Shown here piece by piece: positions 20,958 to 32,081 of a DNA stretch of 64,000 nucleotides (positions are counted from its first letter, which is position 1; every line of letters begins with the position of its first letter). Source of the stretch: Hysterium pulicare CBS 123377 (lineage: Eukaryota; Ascomycota; Dothideomycetes; Hysteriales; Hysteriaceae); contig AJFK01000126.1 of NCBI GenBank assembly GCA_000467715.1, positions 1 through 64,000 on the forward strand, in the 5' to 3' direction. The notes below the pieces were generated by a model, which worked only from the letters and a program-made list of their open reading frames with translations, was not told the DNA's origin and did no database searches. A program made the position numbers and the translations under genes.

Positions 20958-22308
20958 AGTGTGTTGTGCGAGCTAAGTAACGGAGACGCTGTCGGTGTAT
21001 CTGAATCAAGAGGCATATATGTCTTACCGCGGCTCAAAAGAGATAGAAGAGTGGTTTGTATTTGCAAGTAGGAGAGCTGATTCAAGACCCGCTGTATGTT
21101 GAGTCTGTGTGTCAAGTAAGAAGGAATTGTCGCACACCAAGCAGGCAACAACTGTATTAGTAATCTAGCTGCTCTTAAACACCAGCCACACAATACAACA
21201 CCGCTACCTATCACCAAAATTCTTTGACCAATCATCGTTATAGCACATCCAGTGCGACAGGTTTGCTGGTCACCAACGATCTCATCTAGTATGGAGAGAC
21301 TGTGTTTTTCATCATGCAACGCGTCGCGATTGTCTATAAACCCTGCGACCACAAATTATTTTTTTTGCCTCTCCTCGCAATCGATGAAATTATACACTAG
21401 TAATATAGCTAATAGGGTAGCCTGGAACTATAATGCGATGTGATAGAATTGTAAGGGGGAGATACTGGCCCAAGGCGATATCACTAAAACTTCGAAGGCC
21501 TGAGACTGATCTACACCTTATTGGTTCTACTGTAAATGTTAAAAGGTTGGATCTGCGTTGATACCTTTCAGACTCAAAACCTGCAATACCTAGGTACGTG
21601 AACTTAGGAAACGATGACTCTCTCTAGTCCCCTTTCTTCACCGTGTAACCTTCTACCACACAGAAGCCAAATAAACAGATAATCTTCATTCGTTGCACCA
21701 ACAATCAGGCTTCCTGCATACTAAGCCTCTTGCATGCTCCTCTTCCTCATCGGCGTGTCATCTTTTAGACTCGGAAAGCACGCGACATCTTCCCATTCCT
21801 CGCACCATTGCCGTTGATTCGTCGCACGCAATACGAATAGAAGTTAGCATATCGATGCTAAGGCTTCGCGGAAAGAGAACATTTGTAAGCGCCCAGATTT
21901 CAGTCTACTTGATAGGCTGAGATGCCGCATCGCTGACGTCATTAGCCGCAGTACATGCTTCGTTTGGCTGATGATGAGGAAATCCTCCCGAGATGGGACA
22001 CACTTGGCGTTGTATTTCAAACTTCTCACTGCTCTGAGAGGAATTGAAGTTAGGAAGAAAGTGTTACGATGGTGGAGTTAAGAGACGGACGTACCCCGCG
22101 CTCAGGTGCCGAGGAATGATGTGTGGGGCATTTCACTGGATAATTAGCCAACCCGCGACACTTCCGTAGTCCTAGTACATTTTATCGTCATGCATTCCAA
22201 GGTTCCCTAATGAAATAAATACGGGTTCGCGGTACCTTTTTTTCGATATTGTCAACTCATATTTCCATCTCAATAGTACCGATCAATTCCTCTTTTTTCC
22301 CATTCAAC
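20958..22308. other. Intergenic, no gene recognised
   Basis: About 1.35 kb between divergent genes. Frames at 20924-21352 (minus) and 21693-21920 (plus) lack ATG starts or motifs. It must contain the promoters of the F-box gene (minus) and the aldo-keto reductase gene (plus). Confidence 0.5.
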
Positions 22309-23271
22309 ATGTCTCACATCAAAATCGTCTTTGGTGGGGCTGGATTTGAGCCCAACGCCCATTTCAAAGATGTCTCTGCAGTCCAGGAAGTAACGTCTCT
22401 GCTCAAGAAACTAGGCGTCGACACAATCGACACCGCTCGACTGTACGGCGAAAGTGAGAGACTGATGGGCGAGGCGGGCGTAGCGAAAGATTTCATCGTC
22501 GACACCAAGATCAAAGGAGGTTGGGAGGCCGGCACAGCGACAAAGGCCGGAGTCGTATCAGACTTGAAGGACTCGCTAGCGAAAGTCAAAGTGGACAAGT
22601 TCGATATTCTTTACATCCATGGACCTGACTCGACTGTGCCGCTCGAGGATACCCTCGCTGGAATCAACGAAGCGTATAAGAACGGGGCTTTCAAACGCTT
22701 TGGCCTTTCGAATTTCTCCGCTGAACAGGTCCAGGAGGTGTATGATCATTGCAAGGCTAAAGGATACGTTCTGCCCACTGCGTACCAGGGGAACTACTCG
22801 CCGGTCGCGCGAAAGTTGGAGGCGATCCTTTTCCCTACGCTGAGAAAGCTCGGCATGTCGTTCTATGCCTACTCGCCACTCTCCGGGGGCTTCCTCACGA
22901 AGACCAAGGAGCAGATCCAGGAAGGTGCGGGACGCTTCAGTGAGCAGGCCATCGGTGGAATGTACAGAAAACTCTACAACAAACCCGCCTACCTCGAGTC
23001 ACTTGAGAAATGGAACAAAGCGGCAGAAAAAGAGGGAATCAGCAAGGCTGAGTTGGCGTACAGGTGGGTTGCGTCGAATTCGATCTTGAAGAAAGAGCAT
23101 GGAGATGGCGTTATCTTCGGCGCGAGCAGCCTGAAGCAGATTGAGCAGACGGTGAAGGGAATCCAGGCTGGTCCCTTAAGCGACGAGGCGTGTAAGACGA
23201 TTGAGGAGATTTGGAAACTGGTTGAGCATGAGGCTCCGATCGATAATTACCAAGCAGCTTTTAGCAAATAA
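22309..23271 (+). CDS. Aldo-keto reductase, AKR7/aflatoxin-aldehyde-reductase type
   Basis: A single exon of 320 residues from the ATG of MSHIKIVFGGAGF. In-frame sequence upstream has no ATG. The catalytic residues of the AKR superfamily are visible: Asp in GVDTIDTARLYGESE, the Tyr of the same block, Lys in VDTKIKGG and His in ILYIHGPDS. The substrate and cofactor loop GLSNFSAEQVQEVYDHCKAK and the block YQGNYSPVARKLE (with AYSPLSGGFLT further on) are typical of AKR7-like enzymes, which reduce aldehydes with NADPH. No other pathway genes adjoin it, so general aldehyde detoxification is more likely than a dedicated biosynthetic role (inference). Confidence 0.9.
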   Translation: MSHIKIVFGGAGFEPNAHFKDVSAVQEVTSLLKKLGVDTIDTARLYGESERLMGEAGVAKDFIVDTKIKGGWEAGTATKAGVVSDLKDSLAKVKVDKFDILYIHGPDSTVPLEDTLAGINEAYKNGAFKRFGLSNFSAEQVQEVYDHCKAKGYVLPTAYQGNYSPVARKLEAILFPTLRKLGMSFYAYSPLSGGFLTKTKEQIQEGAGRFSEQAIGGMYRKLYNKPAYLESLEKWNKAAEKEGISKAELAYRWVASNSILKKEHGDGVIFGASSLKQIEQTVKGIQAGPLSDEACKTIEEIWKLVEHEAPIDNYQAAFSK

Positions 23272-23868
23272 GTAGTTAAATTGTGCAGTACAGCAGAAAC
23301 TGGATAATGAAACCATCTCTCTCATAGCCGTCCAGGAAGACGGATTGGGCAATCGTAGGCGCAGCTTCTACCCCGCGCAGATGCTGTTGCTAGCTTCTTG
23401 GATATGGCAATCCTTCAGGAACGACATAAACGTCCCGAGGTCTCATCGTCCACAATCTAATACGAATTCAAAAATCACGAACAGATTTCCTTGAATCCAT
23501 CCTTACAGCAGTCGTATCAGGCAAGCGTAGGCACCACTTCGGCATTTCTAGCTGTGACCCTGTGTAGATCGATACCCCGCAACCGGAGCCATTCCGGGGT
23601 GCCTGGCAGCTATGATGTCTCCCAAGGAGCAAGCACCACATCCGGAGAAATTGGCAGAAGTTAGCAGCGAACAACCCTTGAAAAAGTCCGAATCATGGCA
23701 TCTCCGTGCCGAAGCTTCACCAAATGCCGCAGCAACATACCGGGCATTAGACCAGGTGCAGAGAATGTATATAGACCTCTCCGTCGTCCGTTCTCTCCGG
23801 CTATTGTAGCAAGTATTTACTTCCATTCAAAATCCCGGTAGTACGCTGTTACCTGTTCGATTGCAACC
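23272..23868. other. Intergenic, no gene recognised
   Basis: About 600 bp between two plus-strand genes; overlapping short frames on both strands have no motifs. Confidence 0.5.
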
Positions 23869-25440
23869 ATGAGGGCAAGAAACTCACTTCTCCCTTTACT
23901 TCTACTCTCTCTCTTCTTATTCGTCTGTGTCTCTGGCACGGATGCCATCGGCAAATGCCAACCATGGACTGTGGACCGAAAGCCTCGAGTCTTCGTTTTC
24001 ACTGACATCTCCAACGAACCTGACGATACCATGTCTTTGATCAGACTCCTCCTCCACTCGGATATATGTGACGTTCAAGGCATCGTAGCGGTCACATCAT
24101 TTTGGCTTCCCAATGCCACTTTTCCAGACCAGATCCAGGATGCGGTCAACGCGTATGGACCAGTGCTTGATAATCTACAAACACATACGGATACATCTTT
24201 CCCCAGCGCCGAGTACCTCAGTTCGGTCGTTAGCAGTGGGGCTACTGTATATGGCATGGAAGCTATTTCTGCGCTGGAAGCAGGCGGGAAGCTTGCGGAT
24301 GGTGCTCAGAAGCTCATTGACGCCGTTGATGCTAGCGATGAGCCTCTCTATGTCCAGGTTTGGGGAGGCGAGAATACCTTGGCATCTGCATTGTGGCAGG
24401 TAAACCACACGAGATCAGCGTCCGATCTGGAATTCTTTGCTTCAAAGCTTCGAGTATACACTATATCTGATCAGGACGATACTGGGATCTGGATCCGGCA
24501 AAAGTTTCCAGACATAAGGTACATCGCTTCGAGGCAAGGGTTTAATCAATATCCGCTGGCAACGTGGCCGGGAATCAGCGGTGGAGGACTATATGCCCTC
24601 GACGTGGGCGGACCAGATGATTATATTGTCTCGCAGGCGTGGCTGTCGGCGAACATCCAAATCGGTCCCCTAGGAAAGCATTATCCGAATATTGCATACA
24701 TCATGGAAGGAGACACTCCATCCATGTTTTACAGCATTCCAAACGGACTTGGCGATCCCGAGCATCCTGATTGGGGTAGCTGGGGTGGTCGATATACCAG
24801 CAATCCGCTTGATGGAAAGGCGCAGTACAGTGATGCTGTGGATTTCGTGACTGGCCAGAATGGGAAGCTGTTTGTGAGCAATCATGCGACAATCTGGAGG
24901 TGGCGAGATGCATATCAGCACGAGTTTGCGGCAAGGATGCAGTGGACTCTGCGACCCAACGGGCCTCAGTCCAACACCACACATCCGCCGGTGGTGGTCG
25001 TCAATGGGTCTTGCACCACTTCAGCCCTGGAATTCAACGTCAATGCTGGGGAGAACATCACGCTCGATGCATCGGCTTCATATTCCCCTGACGAGAATAC
25101 GCATCTCAACTTTACCTGGTTTCATTACCGCGAACCAACATCCTCGCAGTGGTCTATCGCTGAGGTTCCGCAAATAAACTTCACTTACCCCACTGGAACC
25201 GGCAGCAAGATTGCAAAGCTCACGGTACCCTATCCGCTGAGTGGATCATGCGTGGATGCGAAGGACGTGACCCAGTCCGGGGTTTATGGAGCCGGGTCAA
25301 AATGCCAAACTTACCATATCGTCGTCGCGGCCAAGGCTGTAAATGTGCCGAATCCCATCACGCGGTATAGGAGAGTCCTTCTGCACGTACAGCCGTATAG
25401 TAATACAACGAATACGAAAAGATCTGTACGCCAACGATAA
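23869..25440 (+). CDS. Secreted DUF1593 nucleoside-hydrolase-like protein
   Basis: A single exon of 523 residues. The N-terminus (MRARNSLLPLLLLSLFLFVC) is a clear signal peptide, with likely cleavage near SGTDA. The mature start RVFVFTDISNEPDDTMSLIR has the Asp-rich motif of nucleoside-hydrolase-like DUF1593 proteins. Further blocks are GIVAVTSFWLPN, LYVQVWGGENTLASALWQV and VYTISDQDDTGIWIRQKFP. The C-terminal 120 or so residues resemble the Ig-like DUF1593 C-terminal domain (ITLDASASYSPDENTHLNFT) and hold several N-glycosylation sequons. It is probably an extracellular hydrolase; family members are often annotated as cellulose-binding, but the substrate is not settled. Its length is usual for the family. 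Confidence 0.88.
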   Translation: MRARNSLLPLLLLSLFLFVCVSGTDAIGKCQPWTVDRKPRVFVFTDISNEPDDTMSLIRLLLHSDICDVQGIVAVTSFWLPNATFPDQIQDAVNAYGPVLDNLQTHTDTSFPSAEYLSSVVSSGATVYGMEAISALEAGGKLADGAQKLIDAVDASDEPLYVQVWGGENTLASALWQVNHTRSASDLEFFASKLRVYTISDQDDTGIWIRQKFPDIRYIASRQGFNQYPLATWPGISGGGLYALDVGGPDDYIVSQAWLSANIQIGPLGKHYPNIAYIMEGDTPSMFYSIPNGLGDPEHPDWGSWGGRYTSNPLDGKAQYSDAVDFVTGQNGKLFVSNHATIWRWRDAYQHEFAARMQWTLRPNGPQSNTTHPPVVVVNGSCTTSALEFNVNAGENITLDASASYSPDENTHLNFTWFHYREPTSSQWSIAEVPQINFTYPTGTGSKIAKLTVPYPLSGSCVDAKDVTQSGVYGAGSKCQTYHIVVAAKAVNVPNPITRYRRVLLHVQPYSNTTNTKRSVRQR

Positions 25441-25831
25441 CGTACCAGACTGGACTGCATGTTTGACCCATCAGGAGTGGTATTATGCTTTGAAAGATAA
25501 CATTGGGAGCGAGGATTGCCCGGACAAAATCAACGACAAGTAGTAAAGAAAGACGTGAACTGTAAATAATGAAAATTCAATTGAAGATATGAAGCACGGG
25601 ACGACGTGACGAAGTTGTGAAATCCTGCTATGCCAAAAATAGATTAGTTCGCTTCCCAGCCCTGGCCAGGCAACTCCCCACCTGCACCTGTCACAAACGC
25701 AAATTCACTGTGCCGCAGCACCATACATAACCTGCAGCCTCGCAGTTTTGCTCACTTGAACTCGACATTTACAACAACCGCTCTTAAATTACAACAATAT
25801 TCAACTAGGATTACCCACTCGAGAAACACCC
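25441..25831. promoter_or_regulatory. Intergenic, promoter region of SGT1
   Basis: About 390 bp; it holds the 3' end of the DUF1593 gene and the promoter and leader of SGT1. No clear TATA box is seen. Confidence 0.45.
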
Positions 25832-27111
25832 ATGGATCAAGCCGCTCGCGGGGCAGCTGCTCTGAAGGAGAGCAACTTTGCAGAAGCTGTGAAAAATTAC
25901 ACAGCCGCCATTGCCTCCAATCCGAATGCTGTCGACTACTACATCAAACGCTCCACAGCACACCAGCGGTCATCTCCCCCAGACTACAAAGCTGCACTTT
26001 CCGACGCCGAAATCGCTGTGGTACTAGCTCACAAGCGAGCGAAACGGGAGCTCATCAAGGACTCGCAGTTGAGGCGGGCGATAGCACTGTTCCACCTGGA
26101 GAGATATGCCGATGCTGATTACGTCTTCGGCATAGTGAAGAAGCTGGATGATAAAGAGAAGACGCTTGCGATATGGAATATGAAGGTCTCCAAAAAGCTT
26201 GCTGCTTTGCCTGAGGATGACGAAGGTCGGAAGGTGACGGTGAAGGATGTGCCAGAGGTGGAGATGCCGAGTGCTGAGGGTACCAAAAGTACCATCAAGG
26301 ATGACAAGACTGCACCGACAACAACAGCAACGATACAACCAAAACCCGTTGTTCCGACACCTGCAGACAAGATCAAGCACGATTGGTATCAGAATAACGA
26401 GAGTGTGTACTTCACTCTCCTGGCGAAGGGTGTACCCAAAGACAAAGCTACGGTAGAGATTGAGAAGAACTCGGTGAGTCGTTCGAGGCCCCCGCGGCTA
26501 GCATGTGTGCTAACCAGCCAAAGCTATCCATCTCCTTCCCTATCGAAGAGACCTCAACCTTCGACTACTCCCTCGACCCGTTCTACGCTCCTGTCAACCC
26601 TGAAACCTCCACGTTTAATATAACTCCCACGAAGATTGAGGTTACACTGAAGAAGGCAACACCAGGGGTCAAGTGGCATGCCCTCGAGGGTACGAAAGCA
26701 GCCGACACCATGTTGCCCTCGGATGAAAAGAAGTCGGAGATCCCAAGCTTCGTGCTCAACTCCAAAACGAATGGAGTCCCGCCTTCATACCCCACGTCGT
26801 CGAAGAGTGGACCTAAGAACTGGGACAAGCTGGCTAAGGACCTGACAACTAAGAAGGCAAAGAAGGAAGGTGAGACGGGAGGAGAGGAGTATTACGACGA
26901 ACTCGAAGACGGAGATGGAGATGAAACGTCACGATTCTTCAAGCATCTTTATAAGGGGGCTGGTCCAGACCAGCAGCGCGCCATGATGAAGAGCTTCCAG
27001 GAGAGCGGTGGTACCGTGCTCAGCACAGACTGGGGTAATGTTGGTGCTAGGACAGTGAATCCCGAACCGCCTGATGGTATGGAGGCCAAGAAATGGGGGG
27101 CCTCATCGTGA
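25832..27111 (+). CDS. SGT1: SGT1 co-chaperone (TPR-CS-SGS)
   Basis: Exons 25832-26473 and 26524-27111 join in phase 0 through a 50-nt intron with a GCTAAC branch site, giving 409 residues. Residues 1-110 form the TPR region (ARGAAALKESNFAEAVKNYT; LRRAIALFHLERYADADYV). The CS domain starts at KHDWYQNNESVYFTLLAKGV and crosses the splice junction to LSISFPIEE and the FYAPVNPETSTFNITPTKIE block. The SGS domain at the C-terminus includes NWDKLAKDLTTKKAKKE and the core FKHLYKGAGPDQQRAMMKSF. SGT1 works with Hsp90 and Skp1 in kinetochore assembly and SCF function, and as a chaperone for NLR-type receptors in plants and animals. All three domains are complete. Confidence 0.95.
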
Positions 27112-27718
27112 GCGGTTTTCTCGACGTCTGGTTATCATTTGCATGGCGGTGATGCCTTTTCATTTGCTTTACGGGTCTATGCGTTGCAACTGCATGTTAA
27201 ACAGTCCTGCATTTCTGTCTATTCGAACAGCCTGGTATCATTGTTAGCCTAAAAGCATGTTCGTAAATAGACATAATTGTAGTGATGTGCTCTACGAATC
27301 ACAGCCAATTATATTTCCAAGTCCCTTTCTCGCAAGTGTTGGCATTTGATCGGTGAATGTTGCATCGGCCAATCATGCGGCGACTTTGTCAGCATGCAGG
27401 CTAGACGGTTCCTGGGGTAGATCAAGCACATGTCAGTCCTCCGCATTCTCAACTGCGAACCGATCCAGCATAAGGAAGGATTCCGGAGACTCAGATGACT
27501 TCCGTCTAATTACTCAGCTCCCCAGACATCCCAAGATCCAGATGGAAAGCCTCGTGCTTTGCAAAGGCCGAGGGTCCGAACTATCACAAAGCCAACACGT
27601 CATGTTCACGGAGCTTGAGACATTCGCCCCGCGTCTTTCTCGACCACATACGACCAGTCAATTTCGATAAACTTTATGGATGAACGTGTCAGAGTAATTG
27701 CGGGGAGGGATCTTTTCG
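27112..27718. other. Intergenic, no gene recognised
   Basis: About 600 bp. A 105-codon plus frame at 27353-27670 has no motif. It likely holds the promoter of the questin-oxidase-like gene. Confidence 0.5.
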
Positions 27719-29373
27719 ATGTTTGCGAGGCCGGTATATTTAAAGAGAGCTATCGACTCGTTGAGCTCGAGATCAATTCAAACAGCATCATTAAGTCCAA
27801 GCTCCATAGGACAACTCAGGATATCTTCGCCCCCACAACTTCATAGACGGGCCATGGCTACTTCTTCGAAAGTAAATCTTTCAGCTTCACAGCATCCGGT
27901 GTTTGCCCTGCCTGGCATCACGTCTGAATCCGCTGATGTAGCTTCGGAGCTGCTTCAAGAGAATCATGAGCAATACCACATATTTTTCAATCGGTCTGGA
28001 TTTCATGTAAGGCTCGCCCACTGCTCGCAAATACTATAGGGGGTTAATCCGCCGCTGTACTATATGGCTGACAATTGAAAATGAACAGAATCACATAGCC
28101 CACCACCTCCTCACCATATTTGCGCTCGGCGCATCCCCATCCCAGATCAAGAAAGGATATGAGATCAATAAATCGTACCAACGGCCTCCTGGGCCCCTCG
28201 AGAATTCCGTTGTCGATGATATGCATGACCCGGAAAGGTATAAGTCGTACTTGGGGAATGAGAAATACTATCATGACTTCTTGATGTTCTTCCAGGACGA
28301 GATGGAGAAGAAGGGTTGGGAGAATGTGTTGAATGAATACTTGTTCAAGGGTGATGAGAGAGCGGAAGATATGTTGGTGAGGCTGTATGCAGGTCAGTAT
28401 TCCCTTTCAAAAATGCATGTATAAGGAATAGGTCGCTCAACTTCTTACTCAAGGCTTCCTGCATCCCATAATCCATCTTGGCTTCGGAATCGAGTTCCAG
28501 CAGCCAGCAATTATCGCAGAAGGACTCGCTCAGACTGCCGTGCATGACAATTGGATGGGCCCTCTTTTGCTAGAATCCGAGAAAGCAGCCAAGAAGAGTG
28601 GCGATGGCAGCTCCAAGTCTCTAGTGCAGTTGCTTGACGAGATTCACGCGGACAAGAAAGTCAGTAACGCGGCGCATAACGACGATGGCAACAAACTTCG
28701 AGACGGAGTCCTCAAACGAGCTCCGGAAGAGATGATTAAGTATGCTAGCCAATACTCGGTCCAGGAGTCTGAACTGGAAGAAAAGACCGCGGAAATGATT
28801 AATGCAGCCGGTGCGTATGCCTCCTCCCTTCAATGCTCTACCTATCACGGAGCTAATAAACGCATAGCCTATTTCACCGCAGCAGCCCAACGGCCTCCAC
28901 ATATCGTCAAATTTGACTTCTACTACATACACTGCTTCAACTGCTCCATCTTCTTCTCCTCCTTTCTCAAACAATCATGGCTGTCAACAGCCTCTAAAGT
29001 CCGCCTTCTAGAATGGAAAGGAAGGAATGATCTCGCCATGTATGCATCTCGCCACTCCCCCGACCTCCTCGTCTCCTCAATCACGGAGTATACCCCTAAA
29101 AACCCATCCAATTGGGAAGATATCTTCGAGCGGGTAAACAGCTTCGAAGATGATGGGCACGCTAGTAAACTTATTCGTGCGCTGGCGCATGGTGCGAAGG
29201 TGAGCGAGAAATATGAGGATAGTGATGCTTTCAGGATTAAGAGGGATATGTGGTTGAAGATGGGTCATATGGCGATTGATTCTGTGGAGGCGGGCGAGCC
29301 GAGATGGGTTAGGTCGACTGGGTTTGAAGAGGTTTGGGAAGAGGTTCCTGAGAGGGAGAGGGCGAATTTGTGA
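27719..29373 (+). CDS. Questin-oxidase-like protein (DUF4243/AflY type)
   Basis: Exons 27719-28006, 28089-28392, 28454-28810 and 28868-29373 (introns 82, 61 and 57 nt) give 484 residues with all phases consistent. Family blocks are NEQYHIFFNRSGFHNHI-like near the first junction, LLTIFALGASPSQIKKGYE, FLHPIIHLGFGIEFQQPAII and VHDNWMGPLLLESE. The C-terminal region includes KVRLLEWKGRNDLAMYASR and DGHASKLIRALAHGAKVSE. Questin oxidases carry out Baeyer-Villiger-type ring opening of anthraquinones in geodin and aflatoxin-type pathways; many fungal paralogues have no assigned role. No polyketide synthase or other biosynthetic gene is nearby, so pathway membership cannot be inferred. The ATG at 27719 adds an Arg/Ser-rich leader that looks like a mitochondrial presequence; MATSSK at 27854 is the alternative start. 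Confidence 0.85.
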
Positions 29374-29938
29374 GATTTCAGAGGATCGTAAGTGGCAGGG
29401 TGTGCGGAGATGGCGGGCGGGCTCTGCCCACAAGGTATCTGCGAACAAAGCACGCCGCATAGAGTGTCATCATGAAGTGAGTACATATAAATGTAGGCAC
29501 CACTATCATGTCTCCTTCCAAGTTTTTTCTCAACTCAAAAGAAGCCATGCGGAGGATATCACGTGGCATTCTCACTGTCGCAAATTCACGTCCAAGATCC
29601 GTCTTTGCCTAAGGCATTCCGCTACTGCAACACTCTCATGGTATTTGCAGCCATGAATACGGTGATAGCCGAGCCTATTCGAAAGACTTTGGGGTAGGAG
29701 CATGCTTCGTCCATAGTCGTTGTTCTGACCTTGATACCTTTTACGTTGTATTCTATAGCTCTCGTCTTTGCCCTCCCTATTGCATGTCTCATCGCTTTTC
29801 AATAGCCCTATTTCCCGATTGTCTACCACCGCGACTGTTTATCTTCGCAATAGTCACCTCCCCGATCGATTATCGGCCCGATATTTTAGGATTCTAACGA
29901 GTACGCGGTATGTGATGAGAAATACGCCAACACAAGAA
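29374..29938. other. Convergent intergenic region
   Basis: About 565 bp between convergent genes. Only short frames without motifs are seen. Confidence 0.5.
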
Positions 29939-31675
29939 TTATGTGCTAGACTCAACACAGGTTACTAAAAAAGCAGCCCAGTCATTTTTTCGAAGAATTT
30001 CGGCACGTTGAAGCGCTGTATATCCTTGCACATCTCGAGCATGAATGTCGACACCATTATCTAGAAGGCTGATTGCAGCCTTATCATTTCCCATGATCCC
30101 AAAGGACTCAGCTGTTTCGATGAGTCGATGCAAAGCTGTCTGCCCAAGGTCATTCCTTGCTTTGACGTCGGCTCCTGCTCTCATAAGCTCCTCTATAATA
30201 TATTTGGCTGCCCATAATGGTCCATAAGTCGGTTTCACTGTTGTTACACACTCGAACAGGGCAGTATTCCCGCCCTCCATTTTACCATGGACATCAGCCC
30301 CGCCCGCCAGCAGTTCTTCGAGTACCTCAATGTCCATAACAGATGCGGCGATATGAAGAGAGGTCCTGCTTTTTTTGTCCCTCATATTGAGATCTGCACC
30401 AGCTCTTAGGAGTAATTTGATACATTCCGTCGATGGTTTGCAGCAAGCATCTCGTAGGTCCAGCAGAGTCTCTTGTTTATTATTGGACGAATAACGAGGT
30501 GCTTTAATTGCTTCGTGGAGAGGAGAGTCGCCGATCTGGTTCCTTGCGTTGACATCCGCGCCCTGGGTGATCAGATATCCAAGTAAATCAACCCATGGGG
30601 GCCATGTATCCTCGAGTCTCTGGGCACATATATGAAGCACGGTGTTGCCTTCATAGTCTGAAGCGAGAATATCTGCTCCTAATTCGAGCAACTTCTCGAC
30701 AACTTTTCTTGAGCAGCGCTCCACGGCGTTTAACAATGGGGTTTTTCCGTACTTCGATGATCTTGCTTCTAGGCTATAGCCTTTTTGGACGAGATACCCG
30801 ACGTTAGGAGCCGCTGCCACATGCAAGGCTGTTGTTCGGTTGGTTTCGTAGGCTTCTGTCATACATCCACGTTCGAGAAACAGGTCTATAGTATCTAGTC
30901 GACCTGCGCCTGCAGCACGGTGTAATGCTACGTAATCTCCGTTACTATTTCGGATATTCGCACCTCTGGAAAGGAGCAGCTCAACAACTTCAACTGGCGA
31001 GTGAGCCGCAGCATGGCAAAAAGGGCTGTTGTACCCGCCGTCTCCTATGTTTGGATCAGCACCTCTATCGAGTAGGAGATGAAGAAGTCCCATGTTGTTA
31101 TACTCAATCGCCCAATACATGGCGCTTGAGCTGCGTTCGCCAAGACCGTTGGGACTATAGCCATGATCAAGCAAGATGCGAATGGCTTCCATATGCGATG
31201 CAGTAAACGCAGTTATTGGCATCCAATTACCTGGGCCAACGCTCGCGCACTGCACAATCGGATCTGGCGTCCCTTCACATTGGGGATACTCGGCCCTTGC
31301 TCCATGCGCCACAAGCATCGTGACAATTTCCACATTTCCGATTTCTGCAGCACCAACGAGAGCGGAGCTGGGGCTCAATGGGAGTTTGTTCTTGTTACTG
31401 ACATCTGCGCCATGGTCAATGAGAAACCGCACGGTTTCGACGTGGCCACGCTCTGCGGCCAGAACGATGGCTGGCTGGGAAGGGATTTCGCGATTCGTGT
31501 CCTCTGGTTCGCCGTGAGGATATGGCTTTTTGTAGTCGATGTCAAATCCGGTTGAGAGGATTGTCTGAAGCGTGGAGATGTCTCCGGTCTTTGCGGCGGA
31601 CAGCCATGCCTTGATTTGTTCAAGCCTGCGGCGTGTTACTCGATGAACCTGCGGAGTTCCGGGCCTCTCACCTGG
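29939..31675 (-). CDS. Ankyrin-repeat protein, N-terminus unresolved
   Basis: A continuous frame from about 31675 down to the stop at 29939 encodes about 13 ankyrin repeats, for example IVLAAERGHVETVRFLIDHG, ALHRAAGAGRLDTIDLFLER, SLHIAASVMDIEVLEELLAG and a last degenerate repeat near the C-terminus. Before them is a helical lead-in (RRRLEQIKAWLSAAKTGDIS). Ankyrin repeats mediate protein binding; no catalytic domain is visible. The start is unclear: the frame has no ATG before the repeats. A candidate first exon starts at the ATG at 31743 (MSGPDFTITLKKPHLSEALL) and ends in a good donor at 31671 (CAG/GTGAGA). However, the nearest acceptors give either a 23-nt intron or the wrong phase. An unseen exon, a non-ATG start or a frameshift are all possible. 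Confidence 0.75.
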   Translation of the reverse strand, partial: PGERPGTPQVHRVTRRRLEQIKAWLSAAKTGDISTLQTILSTGFDIDYKKPYPHGEPEDTNREIPSQPAIVLAAERGHVETVRFLIDHGADVSNKNKLPLSPSSALVGAAEIGNVEIVTMLVAHGARAEYPQCEGTPDPIVQCASVGPGNWMPITAFTASHMEAIRILLDHGYSPNGLGERSSSAMYWAIEYNNMGLLHLLLDRGADPNIGDGGYNSPFCHAAAHSPVEVVELLLSRGANIRNSNGDYVALHRAAGAGRLDTIDLFLERGCMTEAYETNRTTALHVAAAPNVGYLVQKGYSLEARSSKYGKTPLLNAVERCSRKVVEKLLELGADILASDYEGNTVLHICAQRLEDTWPPWVDLLGYLITQGADVNARNQIGDSPLHEAIKAPRYSSNNKQETLLDLRDACCKPSTECIKLLLRAGADLNMRDKKSRTSLHIAASVMDIEVLEELLAGGADVHGKMEGGNTALFECVTTVKPTYGPLWAAKYIIEELMRAGADVKARNDLGQTALHRLIETAESFGIMGNDKAAISLLDNGVDIHARDVQGYTALQRAEILRKNDWAAFLVTCVESST

Positions 31676-31743
31676 TCATCCTTAAGTAAAGCTTCAGAGA
31701 GGTGAGGCTTTTTAAGCGTTATAGTGAAATCGGGTCCACTCAT

Positions 31744-32081
31744 TCCTTTGGCGCAGGCACTAAACTTCAAGAAATGGTGGATACTACACTGTCTTCTTGG
31801 GGTTGGATGGATGAAAGACGCATCATTCAATGAAATCAGCCATGAATGAGAGCTTTAGATACTATCACCGCTTACGCGAGGTGGAGCTTTACCAACCTCT
31901 TTTCTGCAGGAAAGACGCTGCGGCACAGTGACGTGGCTGCTGTGCCGCAAAAGGCAGCAACGATCCATGCCGCTTCGGGCGTCCTGAGTCGGATTAACTC
32001 ATCCTTCCCACCTTTTTAATCTCGACTTCGCTCCAAGAATCTCTTGACACTTTCACCACCTATTCGACGGTCACCCTCAAG
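31744..32081. promoter_or_regulatory. Divergent promoter, ankyrin gene and GNAT-like gene
   Basis: About 340 bp between the candidate start of the ankyrin gene (minus) and the GNAT-like gene (plus). No clear core elements are recognised; shared control is inferred from the head-to-head layout. Confidence 0.4.

Noticed and set aside
20924-21352. A 142-codon minus frame overlapping the start of the F-box gene
   Set aside because: It begins with GTG, overlaps a better-supported gene and has no motif.
22249-22308. An N-terminal extension of the aldo-keto reductase
   Set aside because: The upstream in-frame sequence begins at TTG and has no ATG. Homology starts at MSHIKIVFGG.
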